Source of the DNA: an uncultured Fretibacterium sp.
GTDB lineage: Bacteria > Synergistota > Synergistia > Synergistales > Aminobacteriaceae
NCBI GenBank assembly: GCA_937915755.1
Contig: CALGGR010000217.1
Coordinates: 1 to 6,443 of the forward strand
DNA length: 6,443 nucleotides
Direction: 5' to 3'
Shown: positions 1-5,199 of the stretch, piece by piece
How the letters are laid out: each line of letters starts with the position of its first letter
Numbering within the stretch: the first letter of the stretch is position 1
The notes under the pieces: generated by a model
What the model saw: only the letters and a program-made list of their open reading frames with translations
Told to the model about the DNA's origin: nothing
The model's database searches: none
Program-made: the position numbers and the translations under genes

Positions 1-742
1 GCTTCGCGATCCCTGATATGGTTCGAGTGGTCAGGCGGCCGTTCCTGTGGCGGTTACTTGTGCTGACGAACAATGCTTCTGCCCCGCTTGGGTATCCTGC
101 CCCGTTTGGGCGTTCCGCACAGTCAGCTCTTGCTCTCAGATACTCATTGATCGCCTTCAACACCGGTTCTGGTAGTTTCACAAACTCCGTTCTGTCTTTT
201 CTGCCTTTGCCCTGAACATAGAGAACCGTGAAATCGCCGAGAGTCCTTATATCTTCAACGTTAGCGCGGCTAACCTCTATGGTTCTCAGCCCGCCGACAC
301 TCATTAAAGCCATTATGGCGTAGTTCCTTTTTCCTTCAAGTGTTTCACGTTCTATTGTGTTCAGCACCAGCTTTAGCTGCTTTGCGCCGAGGAAGTCTCT
401 CTTGTGTCCTCTTTCCTGTCTTGGCGCTTTCACACCGACGGCCACATTCGGAAAAATGTTTTTCTGCTCACACCATGAGAAGAAACGACGAGTGGCGGCA
501 AGATATAGAGCTATTGTTGCGGATTTGCAGTTTCGGGCTTCTAGTGTCTTTTTGAACAAGAGAATATCGTCATATGTAGGTTTAGAGATATTGTTATCAT
601 GAAGAAAAGAGAATAGCTGCTTTAACGCTCTGCGGTAAGTAGCCATAGTCTTCTCTGACACGTCAAGAAATAAGAAGAAGTCGGTTAATAGATATTCACC
701 GAAAGACTTAATATCAGAATACTATTTTTCCTCTAAGTTCAT
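1..742 (-). CDS. Tyrosine recombinase (Xer/phage integrase type), 3' end outside window, in-frame amber codon near start; possible pseudogene
   Basis: I translated this frame by hand from the minus strand; it stays open from 721 to the window edge. It has a SAM-like core-binding domain (SEKTMATYRRALKQLFSFL, then an AATRRFFSWCEQ helix) and the first half of the catalytic domain: box I arginine in SVGGLRTIEVSRANVEDI, and the beta-hairpin lysine region YVQGKGRKDRTEFVKLP. The HxLRH box and the tyrosine nucleophile would lie beyond position 1. Family role: DNA strand exchange between specific sites. The best start is ATG at 742-740 behind AAGGAG (755-760) and GGG, but codon 7 is TAG (724-722), followed in frame by clear family sequence. 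Other starts are GTG at 661 or ATG at 646, which would clip the first core-binding helix and lack a good ribosome binding site. So it may be inactivated, N-truncated or read through. Family assignment is firm; functional status is not. Confidence 0.8.
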
Positions 743-754
743 TTATCCCTTTTT

Positions 755-760
755 CTCCTT
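755..760 (-). promoter_or_regulatory. Ribosome binding site of the left recombinase
   Basis: AAGGAG on the minus strand lies 12 nt before ATG at 742, with a second purine patch (AAAGGG) between them. It supports 742 as the ancestral start even though the reading frame is cut by TAG seven codons later. The spacing from AAGGAG is long, so the closer AGGG may be the real pairing site. Confidence 0.5.
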
Positions 761-942
761 AACATTTTAAGCATAAATATTATACATTTTGAACTCCAAA
801 ACTGTAAAGGTGCATTAGCAGAAATTAAAAATATGAGTATTTTCAAGGGGTATTAGCAGTATGAAATATAGAATGCTGATAGAGTTTTAGAGATATATAG
901 TTAAGTCTCTATTTACAGTGAATATATTTAGAAGTTAAGTAA

Positions 943-967
943 TATAGTTCTTAAGCAGTATAGTTCT
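943..967. repeat. Direct repeat TATAGTTCT, 2 copies, 16-bp period
   Basis: TATAGTTCT occurs at 943-951 and again at 959-967, a 16-bp period. A related TATAGTTAAG lies near 896-905. The copies are short and the region is AT-rich, so chance is possible, but the same 16-bp period recurs in the neighbouring 981-1030 repeat. Confidence 0.45.
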
Positions 968-980
968 AAAATAGAATAGT

Positions 981-1030
981 GATAAAATGAAAAAAGCGGT
1001 AAAATGCAAAAACAGTAAAATGCAAAATAC
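981..1030. repeat. Direct repeat GTAAAATGCAAAA, 2 exact copies plus a degenerate one, 16-bp period
   Basis: GTAAAATGCAAAA occurs at 999-1011 and 1015-1027, a period of 16 bp. A degenerate copy (GATAAAATGAAAAA) precedes them at 981-994. This could be an iteron-like protein-binding array, recombinase arm sites or simple local duplication; the sequence alone does not say which. Confidence 0.5.
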
Positions 1031-1176
1031 AACAAGATACCCACATTGATTCTGATATATGCTTTTTAATATGATAACGTATTTCTGTGTTTACCTTTTT
1101 TGGTAGTTTACTTTTTTATATTGAATTTAATAGTGGTATACACAATATTCCCGAACACGAAAGAAGTAAGAGCCTG

Positions 1177-1182
1177 TATAAT
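1177..1182 (+). promoter_or_regulatory. Candidate -10 element for the first Rpn nuclease
   Basis: A perfect TATAAT sits 28 nt before the proposed CTG start. No convincing -35 is found 16-18 bp upstream. An extended -10-like TGG-TATACA at 1134-1142 is an alternative. If the TATAAT is used, the 5' leader would be only about 20 nt, just enough for the Shine-Dalgarno. Confidence 0.3.
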
Positions 1183-1189
1183 ATCTCTG

Positions 1190-1204
1190 AAAAAGGAAGG
1201 TGAA
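1190..1204 (+). promoter_or_regulatory. Shine-Dalgarno leader deciding a CTG start (nuclease 1)
   Basis: AAAAAGGAAGGTGAA contains AGGTGA (1198-1203), complementary to the 16S rRNA 3' end, 6 nt before CTG at 1210. The identical 15-mer lies at 5181-5195 ahead of the second Rpn gene, with AGGTGA 5 nt before a CTG. The reading frame of gene 1 is closed by TGA at 1201, so its start cannot be further upstream. Confidence 0.65.
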
Positions 1205-1209
1205 AAGAA

Positions 1210-2103
1210 CTGGATAAGGACGGAATCTGGAAGGATGCAATAGAGCAGTATTTGCCGTTGCTCCTGAAGCGAATGATGCCAGAGCTTTATGAAGACGTGG
1301 ACTTCACGCAGAGTGTAACGTTCCTGGACAAAGAACTGAGGGATACGCTTCAAGTCATGGGAGAAGACCACAATGCCGCACGCTTTGTGGACACATTGGT
1401 ACAGGTGCCGCTGAAGTCAGGAAAGGATCAGTGGGTGTTGCTTCATATCGAAGTGCAGGGCTCAGGTGGTGAGAATATTTCGCTGAGAATGGTTCTGTAC
1501 TGTTGTCTTATTTTCGCGCATTACAGGCGAATGCCGGTAGCCTTGGCGATTCTGACAGACAAACGGCCTTCGAGCGAGACACCAGGACGGTTCGAGTTCA
1601 GCGAGTATGGGACGGAACTGCTGTACAAATATAATGTGTTTGAGGTCTATGGTCAGAACGATGAAGAGTTGTTGACCAGCGAGAACCCGTTTGACAGCTT
1701 TATCTATGCGGCAAAGAAGTACGGGGACTATATGAGCCAGGACAAGCAAAGGGTAAAGCTGGAATATCTGCTGAAGATAACGAGAAGCCTTCAAGCATTG
1801 GGACTGAACACCAAAGAACGAGCGGGTATTCTAGTTCTTGTGAGCCGGCTGATCAACCTTGAAGATACGGAACTTCGGAAGCAGTACATTGAAGAATTGA
1901 AGGGAGAGAATGAAATGGCAGAATTGAATTGGTTAGAAGAATACTTTAAGGAAGAAGGACGCAACGAAGGCATTGCAATAGGCGAAGCACGTGGTCGAGA
2001 ACGAACCAACAGTGCTATCAATACCGCAATAGACTTTATGCGTTCCAACGGAATGAGCAATGAACAGATCAACGCATTCAGAAATTCTGTATTAAGTCAT
2101 TAA
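1210..2103 (+). CDS. Rpn-family PD-(D/E)XK nuclease (recombination-promoting nuclease / putative transposase type), CTG start
   Basis: 297 residues from CTG. The family N-terminus (DKDGIWKDAIEQYL, then PELYEDVDF and FLDKEL) lies before the first TTG (1252) and ATG (1273). The frame is closed by TGA at 1201, and a Shine-Dalgarno sits 6 nt before CTG 1210, so I prefer CTG. The nuclease core is visible: D61 in RFVDTLVQV and E81-x-Q83 in LLHIEVQG, the Rpn variant of (D/E)xK with Q in the lysine place, then the strand LRMVLYCCLIFAHYRRMPVALAILTD. The C-terminus (EEGRNEGIAIGEARGR) is the usual charged tail. Known family role: DNA endonuclease promoting RecA-independent recombination, with phage-defence roles reported for some members. 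It stands alone between a divergent recombinase and a convergent minus-strand pair. An internal start at 1915 may give a short second product. Family is confident; exact role unknown. Confidence 0.88.
   Translation: MDKDGIWKDAIEQYLPLLLKRMMPELYEDVDFTQSVTFLDKELRDTLQVMGEDHNAARFVDTLVQVPLKSGKDQWVLLHIEVQGSGGENISLRMVLYCCLIFAHYRRMPVALAILTDKRPSSETPGRFEFSEYGTELLYKYNVFEVYGQNDEELLTSENPFDSFIYAAKKYGDYMSQDKQRVKLEYLLKITRSLQALGLNTKERAGILVLVSRLINLEDTELRKQYIEELKGENEMAELNWLEEYFKEEGRNEGIAIGEARGRERTNSAINTAIDFMRSNGMSNEQINAFRNSVLSH
1915..2103 (+). CDS. Possible internal-start C-terminal product of Rpn nuclease 1 (62 aa)
   Basis: Within the nuclease gene and in the same frame, AAGGGAGA (GGGAG at 1902-1906) precedes ATG 1915 by 8 nt. 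The product would begin MAELNWLEEYFKEEG and consist only of the variable C-terminal tail, without the nuclease core. In E. coli rpnA an internal start yields a short C-terminal protein that restrains the long nuclease; the layout here is analogous. The start is inferred from the Shine-Dalgarno and from a parallel internal start in the second Rpn gene. It could be a chance purine run in a Glu/Lys/Gly-rich stretch. Confidence 0.4.
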   Translation: MAELNWLEEYFKEEGRNEGIAIGEARGRERTNSAINTAIDFMRSNGMSNEQINAFRNSVLSH

Positions 2104-2123
2104 CCGGCAAAAGTGTTCCGGTT
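2102..2123. terminator. Hairpin between convergent genes, no T-tract
   Basis: AACCGG (2102-2107) and CCGGTT (2118-2123) form a 6-bp stem with a 10-nt loop, overlapping the stop codon of nuclease 1 and lying 28 nt beyond the convergent minus-strand gene. There is no T-run on either strand, so it is a poor intrinsic terminator; it may only be a transcript-end hairpin. Confidence 0.25.
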
Positions 2124-2150
2124 GCGCCCCTAGTTTGGCAGAGAAGTCTT

Positions 2151-2351
2151 TCACTGTTTGTCTTCTGACACAGAGTCTTTCGACACAAGATCGGCACTGG
2201 GTATCCTGAGAACAATTCTAGTGATAGCGACCGCGACCTTTTTTCCTGCTAAGGAGTAGGAGACACGCTCATTGCCGTTTTCTGCGCCTTCTGGAATTGT
2301 GAAGCCAAGAGCAACGCTGGCTACTAGGCATGTGAGTATCAGTTTTTTCAT
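2151..2351 (-). CDS. Small exported protein, unknown function (66 aa)
   Basis: The protein begins MKKLILTCLVASVALGF: two lysines, then a hydrophobic stretch of about 14 residues, a typical Sec signal peptide. The remaining roughly 45 residues are polar and end in SKDSVSEDKQ. Cys8 is not in a good lipobox (ILTC), so a lipoprotein is unlikely. I chose ATG 2351, with AAAGGGG about 9 nt upstream; TTG at 2372 in the same frame would add seven residues and place the Shine-Dalgarno inside the gene. It starts 36 nt after the stop of the DUF262-HNH gene on the same strand, so the two are probably cotranscribed. I do not recognise the family. The signal peptide and ribosome binding site argue that it is real rather than chance. 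Confidence 0.6.
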   Translation of the reverse strand: MKKLILTCLVASVALGFTIPEGAENGNERVSYSLAGKKVAVAITRIVLRIPSADLVSKDSVSEDKQ

Positions 2352-2387
2352 TTTTGTTTTCCCCTTTCTCAAAGGTTTGTATCTTCA

Positions 2388-3602
2388 TCAAATGTTTGCA
2401 TCACTTTTTCTTGCATTACATGCTGGACACAAGACCTGACCGTTCTCGATTTCAGTTTTGCCGCCTCTGCTCCAAGGCACGATATGATCAGCTTCCCAGT
2501 TGTTCCAGTCACAGTGGATGCCGCACACCTTGCAGTTACCATTATCACGCCGATAGATAACTTGGCGTTGAGCTTCGTCAAAACTTCGTTTGGAGTCCTT
2601 TTGCGGAAGATTCGGAACCGTTGCCAAAAGGCTTTCTTTCAAGAAGTTATGCCTGTATCGTAAAGAATCCTCAGCGTCAGATGAATGTGAAAGATGCTCA
2701 TGATAAACGATAAGCCGCGGGTCTTGTTCTTCAGGAGCTTTCTGTTCATCGAGCAGCCTGTCAGCTTCAAAACCAGCAAACCAATTAGCGATTTCAGCTT
2801 CTCTACCCTTAATATCGTAATTCGGCAGCATATCCATAATGAGGATGAACAACGATACAATATTGTAGCGTTTGAGTTCAGGTACCTTGGAATGAAACAT
2901 ATTGTTCAAATAGTCGAGAACCCTTTTTATGTTTTTTGCCTCTGGACAAGCCGTGTCAAAATTCTTATGAGCGTCATACATTCTGTTCAGATCAGCGTTT
3001 TTGATGTTACAGATATTTTGAGTCAAGGCAAGGAGCGTCATTTGAGCAGCAATCAGGTCATAAGCGAATCGAGTGTTTGCAAAATCTACCTTGGAGAAGA
3101 ACTCGTGTTGGGTGAGTTCTCTAACGAAGTCGCGCATGTGTCCAGGCATAGCATTACGCTTTTCTTGAGCCTTCAGCGTAGTGCCATTCTGAAGTCTGAG
3201 AAAAATTTCGCTAATTTCTTCTTCATTTTGAGTATCGAGGATCACAAAATCAATATTGTAACTGTCAATGATTGAAGCGACATCAACATTAAGCTCACTG
3301 TACTTCTGGTTGGCAACAGCTATTCCGTTAACAGGTTCAGCATCTTTAGCGAGTGGAAATTCATCATCGTAAAAAGACCAAATGGTGCGTATTCTCTGCT
3401 GGCCGTCAACAACATCGTAGGTGTCGTTGCCTTTATTGTGTAGATAGATTTTGGGTATATCAAAATCCCTAAGAATGGAATCAATCAAGAGTTGCTTCTG
3501 TGCTTTAGTCCATACAGCTGGTCTCTGATAATCAGGATTAGTATCGATCTTATTTCTTTTTTTCGATAAAGTAAATAATGGCCAAGTTGCCTTCTTCAGC
3601 AT
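2388..3602 (-). CDS. DUF262 and HNH endonuclease domain protein (type IV restriction-like)
   Basis: 404 residues. The N-terminal DUF262 (ParB/sulfiredoxin-like fold) shows YQRPAVW at 25-31 and DGQQR at 66-70, the family's nucleotide-binding/hydrolysis motif. A helical middle follows (about 130-330). The C-terminal HNH domain has CKVC (Cys357, Cys360), EADHIVPW (Asp372-His373), Asn387 and CPACN (Cys392, Cys395, Asn396), so zinc site and catalytic residues look intact. Known relatives are the GmrSD/BrxU and SspE groups, where DUF262 senses modified DNA or uses nucleotide and an HNH domain (DUF1524 there) cuts; they restrict phage. Here one compact protein ends in a classical HNH rather than DUF1524. 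ATG 3602 is preceded by GGGGAG at 7-nt spacing. A near-consensus promoter (3668-3696) reads into it across the left 25-bp site, whose palindrome would lie in the 5' leader. A defence role is inferred from family and context. Confidence 0.9.
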   Translation of the reverse strand: MLKKATWPLFTLSKKRNKIDTNPDYQRPAVWTKAQKQLLIDSILRDFDIPKIYLHNKGNDTYDVVDGQQRIRTIWSFYDDEFPLAKDAEPVNGIAVANQKYSELNVDVASIIDSYNIDFVILDTQNEEEISEIFLRLQNGTTLKAQEKRNAMPGHMRDFVRELTQHEFFSKVDFANTRFAYDLIAAQMTLLALTQNICNIKNADLNRMYDAHKNFDTACPEAKNIKRVLDYLNNMFHSKVPELKRYNIVSLFILIMDMLPNYDIKGREAEIANWFAGFEADRLLDEQKAPEEQDPRLIVYHEHLSHSSDAEDSLRYRHNFLKESLLATVPNLPQKDSKRSFDEAQRQVIYRRDNGNCKVCGIHCDWNNWEADHIVPWSRGGKTEIENGQVLCPACNARKSDANI

Positions 3603-3623
3603 GATTGTCTCCCCGTGTTCTTT

Positions 3624-3650
3624 CTTCGTAGAATAAAGCAGTCTACGAAG
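3624..3650. repeat. Left recombination-site candidate (inverted copy of 4976-5004)
   Basis: A near-palindrome: arms CTTCGTAGA (3624-3632) and TCTACGAAG (3642-3650) are perfect 9-bp inverted repeats around the 9-bp asymmetric spacer ATAAAGCAG. Bases 3625-3649 (25 bp) match the right site exactly but in reverse orientation, spacer included (CTGCTTTAT there). Two inverted recombinase-binding arms around a short crossover spacer are the standard plan of a tyrosine recombinase core site. It lies 21 bp before the DUF262-HNH start codon, inside that gene's predicted leader, where it could also fold as RNA. Confidence 0.75.
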
Positions 3651-3667
3651 CCTAAAAACCAGCAGTA

Positions 3668-3696
3668 ATGATACATGTATAGCAAGAAATTGTCAA
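3668..3696 (-). promoter_or_regulatory. Strong sigma-70-type promoter facing the DUF262-HNH gene
   Basis: On the minus strand TTGACA (3696-3691) and TATCAT (3673-3668) are separated by exactly 17 bp: consensus -35, one mismatch in the -10. Predicted transcription start is near 3661, giving a leader of about 60 nt that contains the whole left 25-bp site before the ribosome binding site at 3610-3615. It lies inside the proposed invertible segment, reading outward. Confidence 0.7.
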
Positions 3697-3772
3697 AAAT
3701 TGAGGTATTTCTATCGGTCAGACGATCGGAAAACGCAGGAATCTGGGACAATTTGCAGTCAGAAATTCAGTC

Positions 3773-3778
3773 AGGAGG
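3773..3778 (+). promoter_or_regulatory. Ribosome binding site deciding the recombinase start
   Basis: AGGAGG lies 7 nt before ATG 3786. It selects this start over the in-frame ATG at 3675, which has no Shine-Dalgarno and overlaps the minus-strand promoter. Confidence 0.8.
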
Positions 3779-3785
3779 AGAAACA

Positions 3786-4910
3786 ATGGCACGCAAAGGT
3801 GAGAACATTTTCAAGAGAAAAGACGGGCGATGGGAAGGACGTTACATCAAAGGCCGTGAGAACGGAAGAGCAGTTTACGGTTACGTTTTCGGGAAATCGT
3901 ACTCTGAGGCCAAAAAGAAGAAGTCTGAGGCTATGAGGGGGCGGACTGTGGCGGTGCTTCCCAAGCCGCAGCCTTCCAATCAGCCATTCATGAGAGAAGT
4001 CGCGTATCGATGGCTTGACGGGCTCAAGACCACACGCAGAAAGTCGACAGTAGCAAAATACGAAGGCCAGCTTCGTAATCACATCATTCCAGAGTTTGGG
4101 GACAAGAGAATCGACGAGATTAGCAACAGCGATCTCATTTCCTTCAGTCAAAAGCTGCTTGAAAAAGGGAAGAAGCCGAGAACTGCGGCTGACATCATCT
4201 CTCGAATGAGAGCAATCCGCAAATTCTCGGTGTTGCACGGCTATGAAGTTAACTATATTTCGGACTGCACAGACATTCCGCAGACATTCGATAAAATATG
4301 CGTTCTAAGTTCAGAAGAAGAGAAAAGACTTGTGTCCTATCTGAAAGAGAATCTGAATCCGACTAACCTTGGGATTCTCTTGTCGTTGTTCACAGGCATT
4401 CGTTTGGGAGAACTCTGCGCATTGAAGTGGAGCGACTTTTACCTTGATGAACAGGAATTTCAAGTGTTTAAAACCATGCAGAGACTTCCGAATCAGGACA
4501 GGAGTTCAAAGGACAATAGCTCGGACAGAAAAACGCATATAGAAATTGGAGCCCCGAAGAGTCCGTGTTCAATCAGGACAATTCCGCTTCCCGAGAAGCT
4601 GATGAGCTATCTTCGCTTAGCCTATTGCCGAGATGCCTATATTTTGAGCGGCCAGAAGTGCAAATTTATTGAACCGCGGACAATGGAAAATCGTTTCAAA
4701 GCCGTCCTCAAGAGATGCGGACTTCAAGAGACAAAGTTCCACACCCTTCGCCACACTTTTGCAACTCGGTGTGTAGAGGCAGGGTTTGACGTAAAGACGC
4801 TGAGTGAGATTCTCGGACACGCCGGTGTACACATTACTCTGAATCGATACGTTCATCCGAGTATGCGGACAAAGCATGAGAATATGAGCAAATTGAACGG
4901 TCTACTTTAA
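3786..4910 (+). CDS. Tyrosine recombinase / integrase (Tn916-phage integrase type), intact
   Basis: 374 residues, a normal length for the family. Domain order: an N-terminal arm-binding domain (KRKDGRWEGRYIKG, about 1-50), the core-binding SAM-like domain (about 68-165, TVAKYEGQLRNHIIPEFGDKRI), and the catalytic domain (about 172-374). Catalytic residues visible: Arg206 in TGIRLGELCALKW, Lys258 in the PKSPCSIRTIPL hairpin, His319 and Arg322 in HTLRHTFATR, His345 in LGHAGV, and the nucleophile Tyr355 in NRYVHP. It should therefore be active. Family role: cut and rejoin paired DNA sites through a covalent phosphotyrosine. The gene is alone on its strand, inside two inverted 25-bp sites, with no excisionase, relaxase or structural gene beside it, so a dedicated invertase role fits better than integration of a large element. 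I see no clear promoter for it on the plus strand. Confidence 0.93.
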   Translation: MARKGENIFKRKDGRWEGRYIKGRENGRAVYGYVFGKSYSEAKKKKSEAMRGRTVAVLPKPQPSNQPFMREVAYRWLDGLKTTRRKSTVAKYEGQLRNHIIPEFGDKRIDEISNSDLISFSQKLLEKGKKPRTAADIISRMRAIRKFSVLHGYEVNYISDCTDIPQTFDKICVLSSEEEKRLVSYLKENLNPTNLGILLSLFTGIRLGELCALKWSDFYLDEQEFQVFKTMQRLPNQDRSSKDNSSDRKTHIEIGAPKSPCSIRTIPLPEKLMSYLRLAYCRDAYILSGQKCKFIEPRTMENRFKAVLKRCGLQETKFHTLRHTFATRCVEAGFDVKTLSEILGHAGVHITLNRYVHPSMRTKHENMSKLNGLL

Positions 4911-4975
4911 ATTAGGTGTCAAAAAGGTAGTCAGCGTTTGAAAGAAGTGGCTTGTTCAGGGAGATATGCGGGAGT

Positions 4976-5004
4976 TTTTCGTAGACTGCTTTATTCTACG
5001 AAAA
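4976..5004. repeat. Right recombination-site candidate (inverted copy of 3624-3650)
   Basis: Arms TTTTCGTAGA (4976-4985) and TCTACGAAAA (4995-5004) form a perfect 10-bp inverted repeat around the spacer CTGCTTTAT. Bases 4978-5002 are the exact reverse complement of 3625-3649. The match stops just outside the 25-bp core, so this is a discrete site rather than the edge of a longer duplication. It lies 66 bp after the recombinase stop and about 195 bp before the second Rpn gene. Confidence 0.75.
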
Positions 5005-5199
5005 GTACTATCAGTTCGTTATCACTCACTGAATCAAATTGCTAATATATTCGCTCTGAAGCGTTGAAAATTCAAGCGCGCTGAATTGCTGATAATATAG
5101 TTGCGAGAAGGGTTTTAGAGCATAATGCCGCTTTGAAGAATATCATTTGACATTCGCCATGGATTCTGGAAGAATACCATAAAAAGGAAGGTGAACGTT
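5005..5199. other. Leader region of the second Rpn gene
   Basis: No gene seen. It holds a near-palindrome GCGTTGAAAATTCAAGCGC at 5061-5079, two degenerate copies of AATTGCT-TAATAT (5037-5048 and 5084-5098), and TTGACA at 5147-5152 followed 17 bp later by a weak AAGAAT. That is a possible native promoter for nuclease 2, but its start site would fall almost on the Shine-Dalgarno, so I rate it low. Confidence 0.35.
5181..5195 (+). promoter_or_regulatory. Shine-Dalgarno leader deciding a CTG start (nuclease 2)
   Basis: The same 15-mer as at 1190-1204. AGGTGA (5189-5194) is 5 nt before CTG 5200. GTG 5191 lies inside this Shine-Dalgarno, only 2-3 nt from the upstream AAGGA, which is too close for normal initiation; hence CTG is preferred. 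Confidence 0.6.

Larger units (their letters stand above)
743..1209. other. AT-rich intergenic region with short repeats, no gene seen
   Basis: About 470 bases separate two divergent genes. I see no reading frame with family-like sequence and no RNA gene. It holds the ribosome binding site of the left recombinase, two sets of short direct repeats (943-967 and 981-1030), a TGG-TATACA extended -10-like element at 1134-1142 and a perfect TATAAT at 1177-1182 ahead of the rightward nuclease gene. The composition is much more AT-rich than the flanking genes. Confidence 0.6.
3624..5004. mobile_element. Candidate invertible segment carrying its own tyrosine recombinase (Hin-like layout)
   Basis: The segment is bounded by two identical 25-bp sites in opposite orientation. 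It contains one complete recombinase gene with all catalytic residues and an outward promoter just inside the left boundary. Site-specific recombination between inverted sites inverts the DNA between them, as in the Salmonella hin/hix H segment, where recombinase gene and promoter also lie within the inverting DNA. Here inversion would take the promoter from the DUF262-HNH gene on the left and point it at the Rpn gene on the right. Alternatives: a small transposing unit with terminal inverted repeats, or binding sites for a regulator of the recombinase gene. Inversion itself is inferred. Confidence 0.55.

Noticed and set aside
340..602. Plus-strand open frames over the left recombinase
   Set aside because: Antisense shadows of a minus-strand frame with clear tyrosine recombinase sequence.
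2694..3275. Long plus-strand open frame of 193 codons
   Set aside because: Lies fully antisense to the DUF262-HNH gene, which has clear domains; the plus-strand translation has no recognisable motif.
3675..3785. In-frame upstream extension of the intact recombinase (ATG at 3675)
   Set aside because: No ribosome binding site, overlaps the minus-strand promoter, and the family-type N-terminus plus AGGAGG point to ATG 3786.
4976..5004. Reading the palindrome after the recombinase as an intrinsic terminator
   Set aside because: The stem is followed by A-rich, not T-rich, sequence on the plus strand, and an exact inverted copy lies at 3625-3649, which fits a recombination site better.
3624..5004. 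attL/attR of an integrated element
   Set aside because: Integrated elements leave direct repeats; these copies are inverted, including the asymmetric spacer.
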